This document shows, in pieces, positions 8,669 to 16,572 of a DNA stretch of 64,000 nucleotides. Made by a program: the position numbers and the translations under genes. A model generated the notes under the pieces. That model was not told where the DNA came from, made no database searches, and saw only the letters and a list, made by a program, of their open reading frames with translations. Numbering within the stretch: position 1 is the stretch's first letter; every line of letters begins with the position of its first letter. Source of the DNA: Chryseobacterium sp. YIM B08800 (GTDB lineage: Bacteria > Bacteroidota > Bacteroidia > Flavobacteriales > Weeksellaceae); contig NZ_JAPDKN010000022.1 of NCBI RefSeq assembly GCF_026163565.1, positions 88,889-152,888 of the forward strand, in the 5' to 3' direction.

Positions 8669-9961
8669 TTAAAGATATTCATCTCGTTTCCAATATCTTT
8701 TATTTTTGGAACCAATGATCTGACTTTTATAAATGCTGTTTTGTCCAGAAAAAAAGTAAGAAACAACACAAGCGATAACAACATAAACTCCGCATTCCAT
8801 CCCAAATAACTCAAAAGCCATTATGCTGCAAGCAATCGGTGTATTGGTAGCTCCGGCAAAAACTGCCACAAAACCCATTCCCGCCAAAAGTGCTAAAGGT
8901 AAAGGGATGAAATATCCAAGTGCATTTCCTAAAGTTGCACCAATGAAAAATAACGGAGTCACTTCACCACCTTTAAAACCTGAAGCTAAAGTAATAATCG
9001 TAATAGTCATTTTTAAAGCAAAATCATAAGCTGGAAGCTGTTGCGAAAAAGAATCTAAAATTGTAGGAATTCCTAAACCAAGATATTTTGTGGTTCCCAT
9101 TAACCCAACTGATATTAGCACGATAACTCCTCCAATCAACGGGCGAAGTGGCGGATAAAAAATTTTAGATTTAAAAAAATCTCCTGTTTTATGAATGGTT
9201 TTACTAAAAAAGGCGGCACAAATACCAAAGAAAACACCGGCAATAAGAGCATATAAAATATTCAATAATGATATTCCAGGAACAAAATTGATTACATATT
9301 CAGTGTGATGAGTGTTTAATGATTTTGTAACTGAATCTGCAATAATTGATGCGGAAATTGCCGGAAATAAAGCTTTGTATTTTATTTTTCCAGTAAGAGA
9401 AACTTCCAGTCCGAAAATTGCTCCGGCTATTGGAGTTCCGAACACCGATCCAAATCCTGCCGCAATCGCTGATATAATTAAAATTTTTCTATCATCAGCT
9501 GAAAGCCTTAATGGTTTTGAAAGCTGATCGGCAATTGATGCCGCCATTTGCAAAGCTGTTCCTTCACGACCTGCAGAACCTCCAAAAAAATGAGTAATTA
9601 TTGTTCCAAAATACACTAATGGAGCCATTTTAAAAGGGATTGTCTTTTGGGGCTCGTGAATGGTTTCTAATAATAAATTATTTCCGGCTTCAACATCTTT
9701 TCCGAAATAGTAATATAATAGACCAACCAGAAACCCTGCTAAAGGTAAAAAAGCAATTAACCAAAGATGGTTTTCTCTGAATTGGGTTGCCCATTCTAAG
9801 GTCTGTAAGAAAAAAGCAGAGGCACATCCGATAAAACCTCCAATAATTGCAGTAATGAAAAGCCATTTCACTACAAAAAATACAGAAGGATATTTTCTGA
9901 AAAATATTTGAATTAAAACACTGAGAATTCTAAAAACTGATCTTTTATTTTTTTTAAACAT
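8669..9961 (-). CDS. CLC-F type fluoride/proton antiporter
   Basis: A 430-residue voltage-gated chloride channel family protein with about ten hydrophobic segments. The selectivity region reads THFFGGSAGREGTALQMA, with the gating glutamate at E133 in GREGT. This variant, rather than the chloride-type GSGIP/GKEGP set, is characteristic of the CLC-F branch that exports fluoride. The start codon at 9961 directly follows a riboswitch terminator, and the upstream RNA is a crcB-motif fluoride riboswitch, which strongly supports fluoride as substrate. CLC-F proteins are known to be riboswitch-controlled fluoride exporters. It acts in the inner membrane to lower cytoplasmic fluoride. Confidence 0.9.
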   Translation of the reverse strand: MFKKNKRSVFRILSVLIQIFFRKYPSVFFVVKWLFITAIIGGFIGCASAFFLQTLEWATQFRENHLWLIAFLPLAGFLVGLLYYYFGKDVEAGNNLLLETIHEPQKTIPFKMAPLVYFGTIITHFFGGSAGREGTALQMAASIADQLSKPLRLSADDRKILIISAIAAGFGSVFGTPIAGAIFGLEVSLTGKIKYKALFPAISASIIADSVTKSLNTHHTEYVINFVPGISLLNILYALIAGVFFGICAAFFSKTIHKTGDFFKSKIFYPPLRPLIGGVIVLISVGLMGTTKYLGLGIPTILDSFSQQLPAYDFALKMTITIITLASGFKGGEVTPLFFIGATLGNALGYFIPLPLALLAGMGFVAVFAGATNTPIACSIMAFELFGMECGVYVVIACVVSYFFSGQNSIYKSQIIGSKNKRYWKRDEYL

Positions 9962-9999
9962 AAAAACCTGATTAAATGGTAAACATTCAACTAATCAGG
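9962..9999 (-). terminator. Riboswitch expression-platform terminator abutting the start codon
   Basis: On the minus strand CCTGATTA (9999 to 9992) pairs perfectly with TAATCAGG (9974 to 9967) and is followed by five U (9966 to 9962) that run straight into the AUG of the CLC-F gene. The first two C also belong to the riboswitch pseudoknot strand, so aptamer folding and terminator folding compete. Confidence 0.85.
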
Positions 10000-10052
10000 C
10001 GCCATCAGCTTTTTTAATGCGGTTGGGTAAGGAAGACACCATTTCCTTTATT
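9990..10052 (-). promoter_or_regulatory. Fluoride riboswitch (crcB motif)
   Basis: The minus strand reads GGAAATGGTGTCTTCC (10046 to 10031), then AACCGC, a short A-rich loop, and GCTGATGGCGCCT (10009 to 9997). These are the conserved blocks of the crcB-motif aptamer. Loop bases GGUGUC can pair with GGCGCC through six pairs including two G-U, matching the known pseudoknot. Fluoride binding should keep GGCGCC in the aptamer and prevent the downstream terminator, switching on the CLC-F gene. Confidence 0.92.
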
Positions 10053-10061
10053 TCGAAAGAA

Positions 10062-10069
10062 CAAATTTA
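10062..10069 (-). promoter_or_regulatory. -7 box of the riboswitch-CLC-F transcript
   Basis: TAAATTTG on the minus strand (10069 to 10062) matches TAnnTTTG. Transcription would begin about 10 nt before the aptamer. No good -33 TTG is seen. Confidence 0.55.
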
Positions 10070-10235
10070 AGACAAATATCTTATTTATAAATAGTTTGAC
10101 TTCAAGATTTAGTCTGACTTTTTTCAATCGAAATTTTCTATTGGCTACATTTTTATTAAAACTAAATTCCAGAGCTGTTTTCCAAAGGTTGTTTCATAAA
10201 TTAGCTTTACTTTTTAAATAATATAAAATCTGTTT

Positions 10236-11180
10236 ATGGAAAAGATAAAAATAAAAAATACCAATCTTTTGGTAGCGCCGATAAATTTTGGAGGAAATGT
10301 TTTTGGTTGGACTTTAGATGAGAAAAAATCTTTTGATATTTTAGATCAGTTTACAGCAGGAGGCTTTAATTTTATTGATACAGCCGATACGTATTCTTGG
10401 TGGGTAAATGGAAAAGGCGGCCAGTCGGAAGAAATTATCGGAAACTGGATGAAAAAAAGAAACAACCGAAATGATTTGGTGATTGCAACGAAAGTAGGTT
10501 CAGAAACAAAAGAACATGGTTTCGACATCAGCAAAAAACATATTCTGAAATCGGTAGATGAATCTTTGGCTCGACTTCAAACCGATCATATAGATCTTTA
10601 TTACACCCATTTTGATGATCAAAAAACTCCGGTTGAAGAAACTTTAGAAGCGTATGATGAAATTATTAAAGCCGGAAAAGTAAGATATATTGCGGCGTCG
10701 AACCTTTCACCCGAAAGATTGAAAGAATCTTTTGATGTTGCCGAAAAAAATAATCTTCCTAAATATGTTGCCTTACAGCCGCATTATAATCTACTGGAAA
10801 GAGAAAAATTTGAATCTCAATATGCAGATCTGGTGAAAGAATATGATTTGAGTGTTTTTACCTATTGGTCTTTGGCTGCAGGTTTTCTTACCGGAAAATA
10901 TCGTAATGAAGATGATTTAAAGAAAAGTGCAAGAGGAGAAGGAGTAAGGAAATATTTAGATGAAAAAGGTCTGAATGTTTTAAAAGCTTTGGATGAGATC
11001 AGCGCAAAACACGAAACCACTCAGGCTTCCATTGCATTGGCTTGGCTTCTGGCAAATCCATTAGTGACCGCTCCGATTGTAAGTGCAACGAGCGAGTCTC
11101 AATTGAAAACTTTATTTGCTGCTCTTGAACTCAAATTAAGTTCTGAAGATGTTGAGCTTCTAAACAAAGTAAGTCAATAG
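10236..11180 (+). CDS. Aldo/keto reductase
   Basis: A 314-residue (alpha/beta)8 NAD(P)H-dependent reductase. Catalytic tetrad positions are visible: Asp and Tyr in FIDTADTYSWW (about residues 46-56), Lys in VIATKVGS (about 88) and His in DLYYTHFDD (about 124). The C-terminal part has the NADP-binding stretch TAPIVSATSESQL. It resembles the YajO/Tas-like group; the substrate cannot be deduced. It is monocistronic, with a bidirectional terminator after it. Confidence 0.88.
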   Translation: MEKIKIKNTNLLVAPINFGGNVFGWTLDEKKSFDILDQFTAGGFNFIDTADTYSWWVNGKGGQSEEIIGNWMKKRNNRNDLVIATKVGSETKEHGFDISKKHILKSVDESLARLQTDHIDLYYTHFDDQKTPVEETLEAYDEIIKAGKVRYIAASNLSPERLKESFDVAEKNNLPKYVALQPHYNLLEREKFESQYADLVKEYDLSVFTYWSLAAGFLTGKYRNEDDLKKSARGEGVRKYLDEKGLNVLKALDEISAKHETTQASIALAWLLANPLVTAPIVSATSESQLKTLFAALELKLSSEDVELLNKVSQ

Positions 11181-11198
11181 TTTTAAAATTTGACACAA

Positions 11199-11237
11199 AA
11201 AAAACTCCTGTAAATCTATTTTGCAGGAGTTTTTTTA
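11199..11237. terminator. Bidirectional terminator
   Basis: AAAAAACTCCTG and CAGGAGTTTTTT (centre 11201-11236) form a hairpin flanked by A and T runs, serving the convergent genes ending at 11180 and 11248. Confidence 0.88.
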
Positions 11238-11247
11238 TGTATAAAGC

Positions 11248-11973
11248 TTAGAATTGTAAAATACTTTTTTGCAGGTCGTGATAAAGAAGAACTTTCCATT
11301 TATTTTCAATAGCTTCTTTTTGCCATTCTATCCTAAGCTGCATTGCTTTTTTGCCATCAAAATCGCTTTTGTATGCGAGATGATATTTTAAATAAGATTC
11401 TTGTGGAAGATCATCGGCGCCATAAAAAGCCGTTTCATTATTCTCGGTAATTTTGAAAATTTGCATGAAAGGACTGTGACCACCAACAACTTCATAATAA
11501 ATTTCATCATTAATTTTTCCCTGATCATCATCCATCCAAACAATATTGGGCTGCTGAATGAGCGTTTCTAAAATTTCGAAATCAAATGATGGATTTCCTC
11601 GGCTTTCAAAAGCAAAATCAAGCTCTCTTTTTTGAATATAAATTTTAGCATTCGGAAAATTAGGTTCAAATCCATGATCTGTTTTCACTAAAGTTCCATT
11701 GATATGATCCTTGTGTAAATGAGAAAGAAGAACCTTTGTGATTTGACTGGGCTGAATATTTTCTTTTTTTAAAATTTCATTGATGACCAATTTTCCTTCT
11801 TTGTTTTTCCAGCCTAAACCAGAATCGATAAGAATATGATCATTTTCAGTAATAATTAAAAAAGGCTGAATAGACATTCTGACTCCTTTGGCTTCCGGAT
11901 TTTCTTCAAGAATTTTAAAATTTTTGGATTTGTCGGCAACAAAATTGCCTTCTTTTATAGGAATGATTTTCAT
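11248..11973 (-). CDS. MBL-fold metallo-hydrolase
   Basis: This 241-residue protein has the metallo-beta-lactamase signature HLHKDH in the context LLSHLHKDHINGTL (about residues 85-98), a preceding DSGLGW strand, a second His in YEVVGGHSPFMQ, and an Asp in AFYGADDLPQE. These are the zinc ligands expected of a two-metal hydrolase. There is no signal peptide, so it should be cytoplasmic. The general look is that of lactonase or hydrolase members of the fold; the substrate is unknown. A minus-strand TATCTTTG box lies 50 bp upstream. Confidence 0.87.
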   Translation of the reverse strand: MKIIPIKEGNFVADKSKNFKILEENPEAKGVRMSIQPFLIITENDHILIDSGLGWKNKEGKLVINEILKKENIQPSQITKVLLSHLHKDHINGTLVKTDHGFEPNFPNAKIYIQKRELDFAFESRGNPSFDFEILETLIQQPNIVWMDDDQGKINDEIYYEVVGGHSPFMQIFKITENNETAFYGADDLPQESYLKYHLAYKSDFDGKKAMQLRIEWQKEAIENKWKVLLYHDLQKSILQF

Positions 11974-12023
11974 GTAAGTTGAATTACATTTTGAATTTTT
12001 AATGAGTTCACTGTATGAATTTG

Positions 12024-12031
12024 CAAAGATA
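12024..12031 (-). promoter_or_regulatory. -7 box of the MBL hydrolase gene
   Basis: TATCTTTG on the minus strand fits TAnnTTTG, 50 bp before the start codon. A -33 element is not clear. Confidence 0.5.
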
Positions 12032-12511
12032 CATTACATAAAATTGATAGTAATAAGGTTAATAGTAACCTTTTTGTTAAAAAAAATAAACTTATAAATG
12101 AAATTTTTTTTGAAAAACAAAGATGGCATCAAACGTGCAACAGTAAAGGGAATACAATGAAAAAACTTTTGTGAATTATTAGTTTGATATTGAAAAAATT
12201 TGTAATTTTAATTAAGAATGGTGAATTATTTTAATTCATCATATCATTTACCATATCATAGCTTTATTGAGATTATTTATTTTTATTGCTTTTATTTTTG
12301 ATAATATTTTAGCCATATTTTGTTTTATTTATTAAGGCTGTATTGTTTTGTGATAAATATTTGATTAGGATGTATTATTTTTGCACTCTTTATTTGAAAA
12401 AAAATTAAAGTATAAATAATTTGTTTGTTTTTTTTACATTGTAAAAACCGGATGATGAAAAAAATCGTAGTTAATAAAAATATATCTTATACAATTCTCA
12501 CTTAAGAGATG

Positions 12512-12539
12512 TATATTTGTGAATAGACTTGTTAAGTCT
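12512..12539 (+). promoter_or_regulatory. TetR promoter and candidate operator
   Basis: TATATTTG (12512-12519) is followed 5 nt later by the perfect palindrome AGACTTGTTAAGTCT (12525-12539, 6-3-6), at the expected transcription start. This is a natural site for autorepression by the TetR protein encoded 75 bp downstream. Confidence 0.5.
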
Positions 12540-12614
12540 TTTGTAAATAAAACATTAGATGTTGTGTAAGATTTTTAAATATTAAATAATTGCTTTTAGC
12601 AAAAAATAGAAACG

Positions 12615-13241
12615 ATGCCCAGAAAAGTTGTACAAGGTCCTATTAGGGACAAAGAAAAAACAAAACAAAAACTACTCAATGCAGTAGGAAAGATTTTGAA
12701 AACGAAAGGATATTCAGGATTAATGGTAAGCAAGATTGCTGCTGTTGCCGGTTTTGACAAAAAACTAATCTATGAATATTTTGGAAGTACAGACAAATTA
12801 ATTGATGAATACATCAAATCTCAGGATTACTGGAGTAGATTTGAGTTAGGAGAAGACGTCGATTTGTCTGACGGAGGAAGAGAAATGTCTAAATTGGCAA
12901 TTCTTGACCAGTTTGAAAACTTGAAGAAAAATAAAGAGCTTCAAAAGATTTTAGTGTGGGAAATGTCTGAAAGTCGTCCTATTCTTAAGAAAATTTTTGA
13001 TCAGAGAGAAGAAATTGGTGAAGAATTATTCAAGAATATTACGGATCCTCATTTTGGTGAAGAATCAGACAGATTTAGAGCAATTGCAGCTATTTTAGTA
13101 GCCGGAAGTTATCATTTAAACATGTTTACTGCACACAATGCTACTAACTTTTGCGGTATTAATATGAAGAGTGAAGAAGGAAGGCAGCAAATAAAGAATG
13201 CAATCGAAGATATTATCGACTTCGCTTACAATAAAAAATAA
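12615..13241 (+). CDS. TetR/AcrR-family transcriptional regulator
   Basis: The 208-residue protein has a TetR DNA-binding domain at residues 12-60, with the helix-turn-helix reading MVSKIAAVAGFDKKLIYEYF and continuing into GSTDKLIDEYI. The remaining 140 residues form the variable ligand-binding half, with no recognisable ligand signature. It stands alone: dnaX follows 85 bp later with its own promoter box. A 15-bp palindrome in its own promoter suggests autoregulation. The regulated pathway is unknown. Confidence 0.9.
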   Translation: MPRKVVQGPIRDKEKTKQKLLNAVGKILKTKGYSGLMVSKIAAVAGFDKKLIYEYFGSTDKLIDEYIKSQDYWSRFELGEDVDLSDGGREMSKLAILDQFENLKKNKELQKILVWEMSESRPILKKIFDQREEIGEELFKNITDPHFGEESDRFRAIAAILVAGSYHLNMFTAHNATNFCGINMKSEEGRQQIKNAIEDIIDFAYNKK

Positions 13242-13274
13242 TTTATTGCCCAAATGTAAAGCGTAGTTTTCTAA

Positions 13275-13300
13275 AATTTGAAAGCTAAAATTTTCAAATT
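13275..13300. terminator. 9-bp inverted repeat between tetR and dnaX
   Basis: AATTTGAAA (13275-13283) and TTTCAAATT (13292-13300) are exact inverted repeats with an 8-nt spacer. It may terminate the TetR transcript or act as an operator for dnaX; it lacks a clear U-tract. Confidence 0.4.
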
Positions 13301-13314
13301 AAAACTATATTTCT

Positions 13315-13322
13315 TACTTTTG
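13315..13322 (+). promoter_or_regulatory. -7 box very close to the dnaX start
   Basis: TACTTTTG matches TAnnTTTG and ends only 4 nt before the dnaX ATG at 13327, which would give a leaderless or nearly leaderless mRNA. Confidence 0.45.
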
Positions 13323-13326
13323 GGCA

Positions 13327-15032
13327 ATGGAAAATTTTATCGTATCTGCAAGAAAATACCGTCCTCAACAGTTTGACACCGTTGTTGGGCAATCTCATAT
13401 TACAGATACTTTAGAACACGCCATTGAAGAAAACCAGTTGGCGCAGGCATTGTTGTTTTGCGGACCTCGTGGTGTTGGTAAAACTACTTGCGCCAGAATT
13501 CTGGCAAGAAAAATCAACGAAAAAGATGGCTCTGTCTCCGAAGATGGTTTTGCTTATAATATTTATGAGCTCGATGCGGCATCCAATAACTCTGTTGATG
13601 ATATTCGTGAGCTGATTGATCAGGTGCGCTTTGCACCGCAGGTTGGTCAGTACAAAGTGTATATTATTGATGAGGTTCACATGTTGTCTTCTGCAGCATT
13701 TAATGCTTTTCTTAAAACTTTAGAAGAGCCACCTGCTCACGCTATTTTTATTTTAGCAACCACTGAAAAGCATAAAATTATTCCAACCATTTTATCACGT
13801 TGTCAGATTTATGATTTTAAAAGAATCACAATTCTTGATATTCAGAATCATTTAAGAGGGATTGCAGAAAAAGAAAATGTAACGTACGAAGATGATGCGT
13901 TGTATCTGATTGCTCAAAAAGCAGACGGTGCATTAAGAGATGCTCTTTCAATTTTTGACAGGCTTTCTACTTTTTCTCAAAAAAATATTACTCTTGCAAA
14001 AGCAGCTGAAGTTCTCAATATTTTAGATTACGATCAATATCTTAAAATTGTTGATCTAGCTAAAGAAAATAAAATCTCGGAAGTACTTTTTGCTTTTAAT
14101 GAAATTGTAAAAAAAGGTTTTGATCCGCACCTATTCATTGCCGGACTTGGAAATCATTTCCGTGATTTGATGATGGCTCAAAATTCTTCAACAATAGATT
14201 TAATTGAAGTAGGAGAGCAGACTAAAATAAAATTTGTTGAGCAAGGGCAAAAGTGGAGTCCGCAAAATCTTATCGATGCAATTGAAATCTGTAATCATGC
14301 GGATATCAATTATAAAAATTCAAAAAATCCTAGACTTACTGTAGAAATTGCTTTGATGCAATTATCGTCTCTTTCAGCCGCTGGCGAAATAGCTAAAAAA
14401 AAAAGTTCTTAATACTGGCTCCGTTTCTTAACGAGAAACAGGAAGTAAAATTACCGACTCAGGTTCAGGAAAAGAAAATAGAAGAAGCAAAAGTTCAGGC
14501 TAAAGTTGCTGAAAATGAGCAAGCTTCACAAGCTGTCGCTAAAGCTTCAAAGCCTTTATCAAAACCAAATATTTCTTCAGGATTCAGCATTAATTCTTTT
14601 CTGAATAAGGAGGAAAAAACTGATGAAAAGGAAAACTCTGCAGTTGTAAATACAGGGAATCTTCCGGAGCATCATTTCACAGATACAGATATTCAGACAG
14701 AATGGAATATTCTTCTAAAAAATCTTCGTACTAAAGATCCTGTAGTTTTTAATGCCATTAAAGCTTTTAAGCTAGCTAAAATTGACGAAAAAACGATTGA
14801 GATTTCTTATCCGTCAGATTCTGCGAAAGGAGAATTTGATAAAATAAGCATTGAATTTTTTAATCATTTTAAACACAAAGTAAATAATCACTCAATCATT
14901 TTCGAATTTAAAAAAGATCATGAAAATTTAAAGATAGAAATCATGACAACCAAGAAAATCTTTGAGAAATTTGTGGAAATGAATCCTTTATTAAAAGATT
15001 TAGATGATTTAATGAAGTTTGATTTGTCATAA
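13327..15032 (+). CDS. dnaX: DNA polymerase III gamma/tau subunit, frame interrupted at an A10 run
   Basis: DnaX is the clamp-loader ATPase of the replisome. Frame 0 encodes 361 residues (stop 14410-14412) with Walker A GPRGVGKTT (46-54), the Walker B region VYIIDEVHML and the sensor IFILATTEKHK, that is clamp-loader domains I-III. Unlike the E. coli protein, no zinc-binding cysteines follow Walker A. After the A10 run at 14395-14404 the -1 frame stays open for 209 codons to TAA at 15030-15032 and encodes a charged linker plus a tau-like C-terminal domain. A -1 shift or one extra A gives a 568-residue tau form. Either this is programmed frameshifting/slippage, as known for dnaX elsewhere, or an assembly indel. 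Confidence 0.85.
14395..14443 (+). other. Candidate dnaX frameshift/slippage signal
   Basis: Ten A followed by G (14395-14405) sit in frame as AAA AAA AAA AGT, with a frame-0 stop two codons later. A hairpin follows: 14420-14428 pairs with 14434-14443 (GTTTCT/AGAAAC plus three outer pairs around one bulged A), 15 nt after the run. The slippery run plus downstream stem resembles the E. coli dnaX arrangement; Thermus dnaX uses transcriptional slippage on an A run instead. Confidence 0.6.
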
Positions 15033-15047
15033 TTTTTTATATATTTG
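15018..15047 (+). promoter_or_regulatory. Promoter of the leader peptide-DAHP synthase unit
   Basis: TTTG at 15018-15021, an 18-nt spacer and TATATTTG at 15040-15047 overlap the end of dnaX. Transcription would start about 35 nt before the leader peptide. Confidence 0.6.
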
Positions 15048-15087
15048 CTAAATATTTACAAAACAAAAGATAAATTATAGTATAAAA

Positions 15088-15234
15088 GTGGAACTTTCTA
15101 AAATTCCATATACCTCTGATTTTGCTACAAAAATCAATACTACACCTGCTTATTTCTTAAGCAGCTATCTTTCTTTTGACGCTTTTTATTATAGAAATTT
15201 TAGAAGTTATTATCGATTTTATTGGTATAGCTAA
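15088..15234 (+). CDS. Aromatic-rich leader peptide
   Basis: A 48-codon frame starting with GTG lies between a good promoter and the DAHP synthase/chorismate mutase gene. Its last 29 residues contain eight Tyr, five Phe and one Trp, ending FRSYYRFYWYS and then stop. This is the composition expected of an attenuation leader that senses charged tRNA-Tyr/Phe: ribosome stalling in the aromatic run would change downstream RNA folding. AGCTAT (15163-15168) before the run can pair with ATAGCT (15227-15232) at its end. The peptide is too short for routine gene calling. The start codon is inferred, since no in-frame ATG exists upstream. Confidence 0.7.
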   Translation: MELSKIPYTSDFATKINTTPAYFLSSYLSFDAFYYRNFRSYYRFYWYS

Positions 15235-15240
15235 TTTAAT

Positions 15241-15320
15241 TTCTTTCTTAAAAAAATATAAGGACTCACTTTTAGATTCCTGATTTCACAACAATTTTGA
15301 ACGACATTTTTTTGAAAGAA
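15241..15320 (+). promoter_or_regulatory. Long stem downstream of the leader peptide, possible attenuator
   Basis: TTCTTTC plus seven A (15241-15247, 15250-15256) can pair with seven T plus GAAAGAA (15307-15320): 14 pairs interrupted by a 2-nt bulge, starting 6 nt after the leader stop. A 7-bp AT hairpin follows at 15321-15339. The structure is placed as an attenuator would be, but it has no classical GC-rich stem. Confidence 0.45.
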
Positions 15321-15385
15321 TTATAAATAAATTTTATAATAGATATGCTATTGACTCTAATTTAAAAATATAAATTTACAACAAT

Positions 15386-16465
15386 ATGAACTTAACAGAT
15401 TTGGAAAACAGCTGGATTAACCAGTTCCAACAACCACTCATTATCGCAGGACCATGTAGCGCAGAAAGCGAACAGCAAATGCTGGAAACTGCTAAAAGAA
15501 TTAAAGAAACCAATGCACAAGTTCCTATTTTCCGTGCAGGAATCTGGAAGCCAAGAACAAAACCTAATGGTTTTGAAGGAGTTGGTGTAATTGGTTTAAA
15601 CTGGCTAAAAAAAGTAAAAGAAGAATATGGCTTCAAAACCGCAACAGAAGTTGCTAATGCCCATCACGTAGATGCTGCGTTGAAAGCAGATGTTGATATT
15701 TTATGGATCGGGGCACGTTCTACAGTGAATCCTTTCACTGTTCAGGAGATTGCGGAAGCTTTAAAAGGAACTGAAAAAATAGTTTTGGTAAAAAATCCGG
15801 TAAATCCAGATTTGGCTTTATGGATTGGTGCTTTGGAAAGGCTTTTAGGACAAGATATCAAAAACTTAGGAGCAATTCACAGAGGGTTTTCTACGTACCA
15901 AAAAACTAAATACAGAAATAATCCAAACTGGCAGATTGCTTTAGACTTCAAGAGTCAGTTTCCAAATATTCCGATTTTGATCGATCCTTCACATATTTGT
16001 GGAAATCGTACCGGATTGGCGGGAATTACTCAGGAAGCCTTGAATGTTGGTTACCAAGGTGCTATTATTGAATCACATTGTAATCCTGATGAAGCATGGA
16101 GCGATGCTTCGCAACAGATTACTCCTGAAGTTTTGGGCGAAATGATTTCTAATCTTAAAGTTAGAAGTACAGATTTAGCTGGTTTTGATGATGAAATGGG
16201 AAGACACAGAACTTTAATTTCTGATTTGGATTTTCAAGTGATTGAATTGCTTTCTCAAAGAATGAAAATTTCTGCAAAAATCGGAAAGCTGAAGAAGGAA
16301 AACGATATTGCTATTTTTCAGCCGGATCGTTGGAAAGTAATTACTGAATACGCTGCACAAAAAGCTACAGAAACAGGAATGTCTCAAGATTTTATTGAAA
16401 AAGTCTTCAAAGCGATTCACGAAGAGTCTATTGAAGTTCAAAACAATATTATGATTAATAGATAA
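15386..16465 (+). CDS. Bifunctional DAHP synthase / chorismate mutase
   Basis: The N-terminal 260 residues form a 3-deoxy-7-phosphoheptulonate synthase, entry step of the shikimate pathway, with AGPCSAES at 21-28, FRAGIWKPRTKPNGFEGVG, and LIDPSHICGNR. The C-terminal 90 residues, from DDEMGRHRTLISDLD through KISAKIGKLKKEN and QPDRW, form an AroQ-type chorismate mutase that commits chorismate to Phe/Tyr. The total of 359 residues matches the known Bacteroidota fusion. The mutase domain probably also mediates feedback control. An aromatic-rich leader peptide upstream fits control by Phe/Tyr supply. The assignment is secure. Confidence 0.93.
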   Translation: MNLTDLENSWINQFQQPLIIAGPCSAESEQQMLETAKRIKETNAQVPIFRAGIWKPRTKPNGFEGVGVIGLNWLKKVKEEYGFKTATEVANAHHVDAALKADVDILWIGARSTVNPFTVQEIAEALKGTEKIVLVKNPVNPDLALWIGALERLLGQDIKNLGAIHRGFSTYQKTKYRNNPNWQIALDFKSQFPNIPILIDPSHICGNRTGLAGITQEALNVGYQGAIIESHCNPDEAWSDASQQITPEVLGEMISNLKVRSTDLAGFDDEMGRHRTLISDLDFQVIELLSQRMKISAKIGKLKKENDIAIFQPDRWKVITEYAAQKATETGMSQDFIEKVFKAIHEESIEVQNNIMINR

Positions 16466-16481
16466 ATTGGTTTAAAAAAAG

Positions 16482-16558
16482 ATAATGGGGTTTAGGATTT
16501 ATATTTCAGCAAATCTGGCATAAACTAAATCCTGTTATCTAAAACCTAATTCCTTATC
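16482..16558. repeat. Inverted heptamer-array element, CCTAATT type
   Basis: Five consecutive 7-nt units run from 16524 to 16558 (ACTAAAT, CCTGTTA, TCTAAAA, CCTAATT, CCTTATC). A shorter array in the opposite sense, with GGTTTAG, lies at 16482-16502. It ends inside the rsgA promoter box. It shares units with the element at 40.4 kb. Confidence 0.65.
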
Positions 16559-16562
16559 TTTG
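16555..16562 (+). promoter_or_regulatory. -7 box of rsgA
   Basis: TATCTTTG lies 10 bp before the rsgA ATG and overlaps the last unit of the heptamer array. Confidence 0.55.
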
Positions 16563-16572
16563 CAGATATCGT

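Larger units (their letters stand above)
11974..12614. other. Intergenic region, 641 bp, promoters only
   Basis: A very AT-rich divergent gap. It holds a minus-strand TATCTTTG (12031 to 12024) for the MBL gene, a perfect 7-4-7 inverted repeat at 12055-12072, plus-strand TATTTTTG at 12376-12383, and the TetR promoter region at 12512-12539. I see no convincing coding sequence or structured RNA in the middle. Confidence 0.5.
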
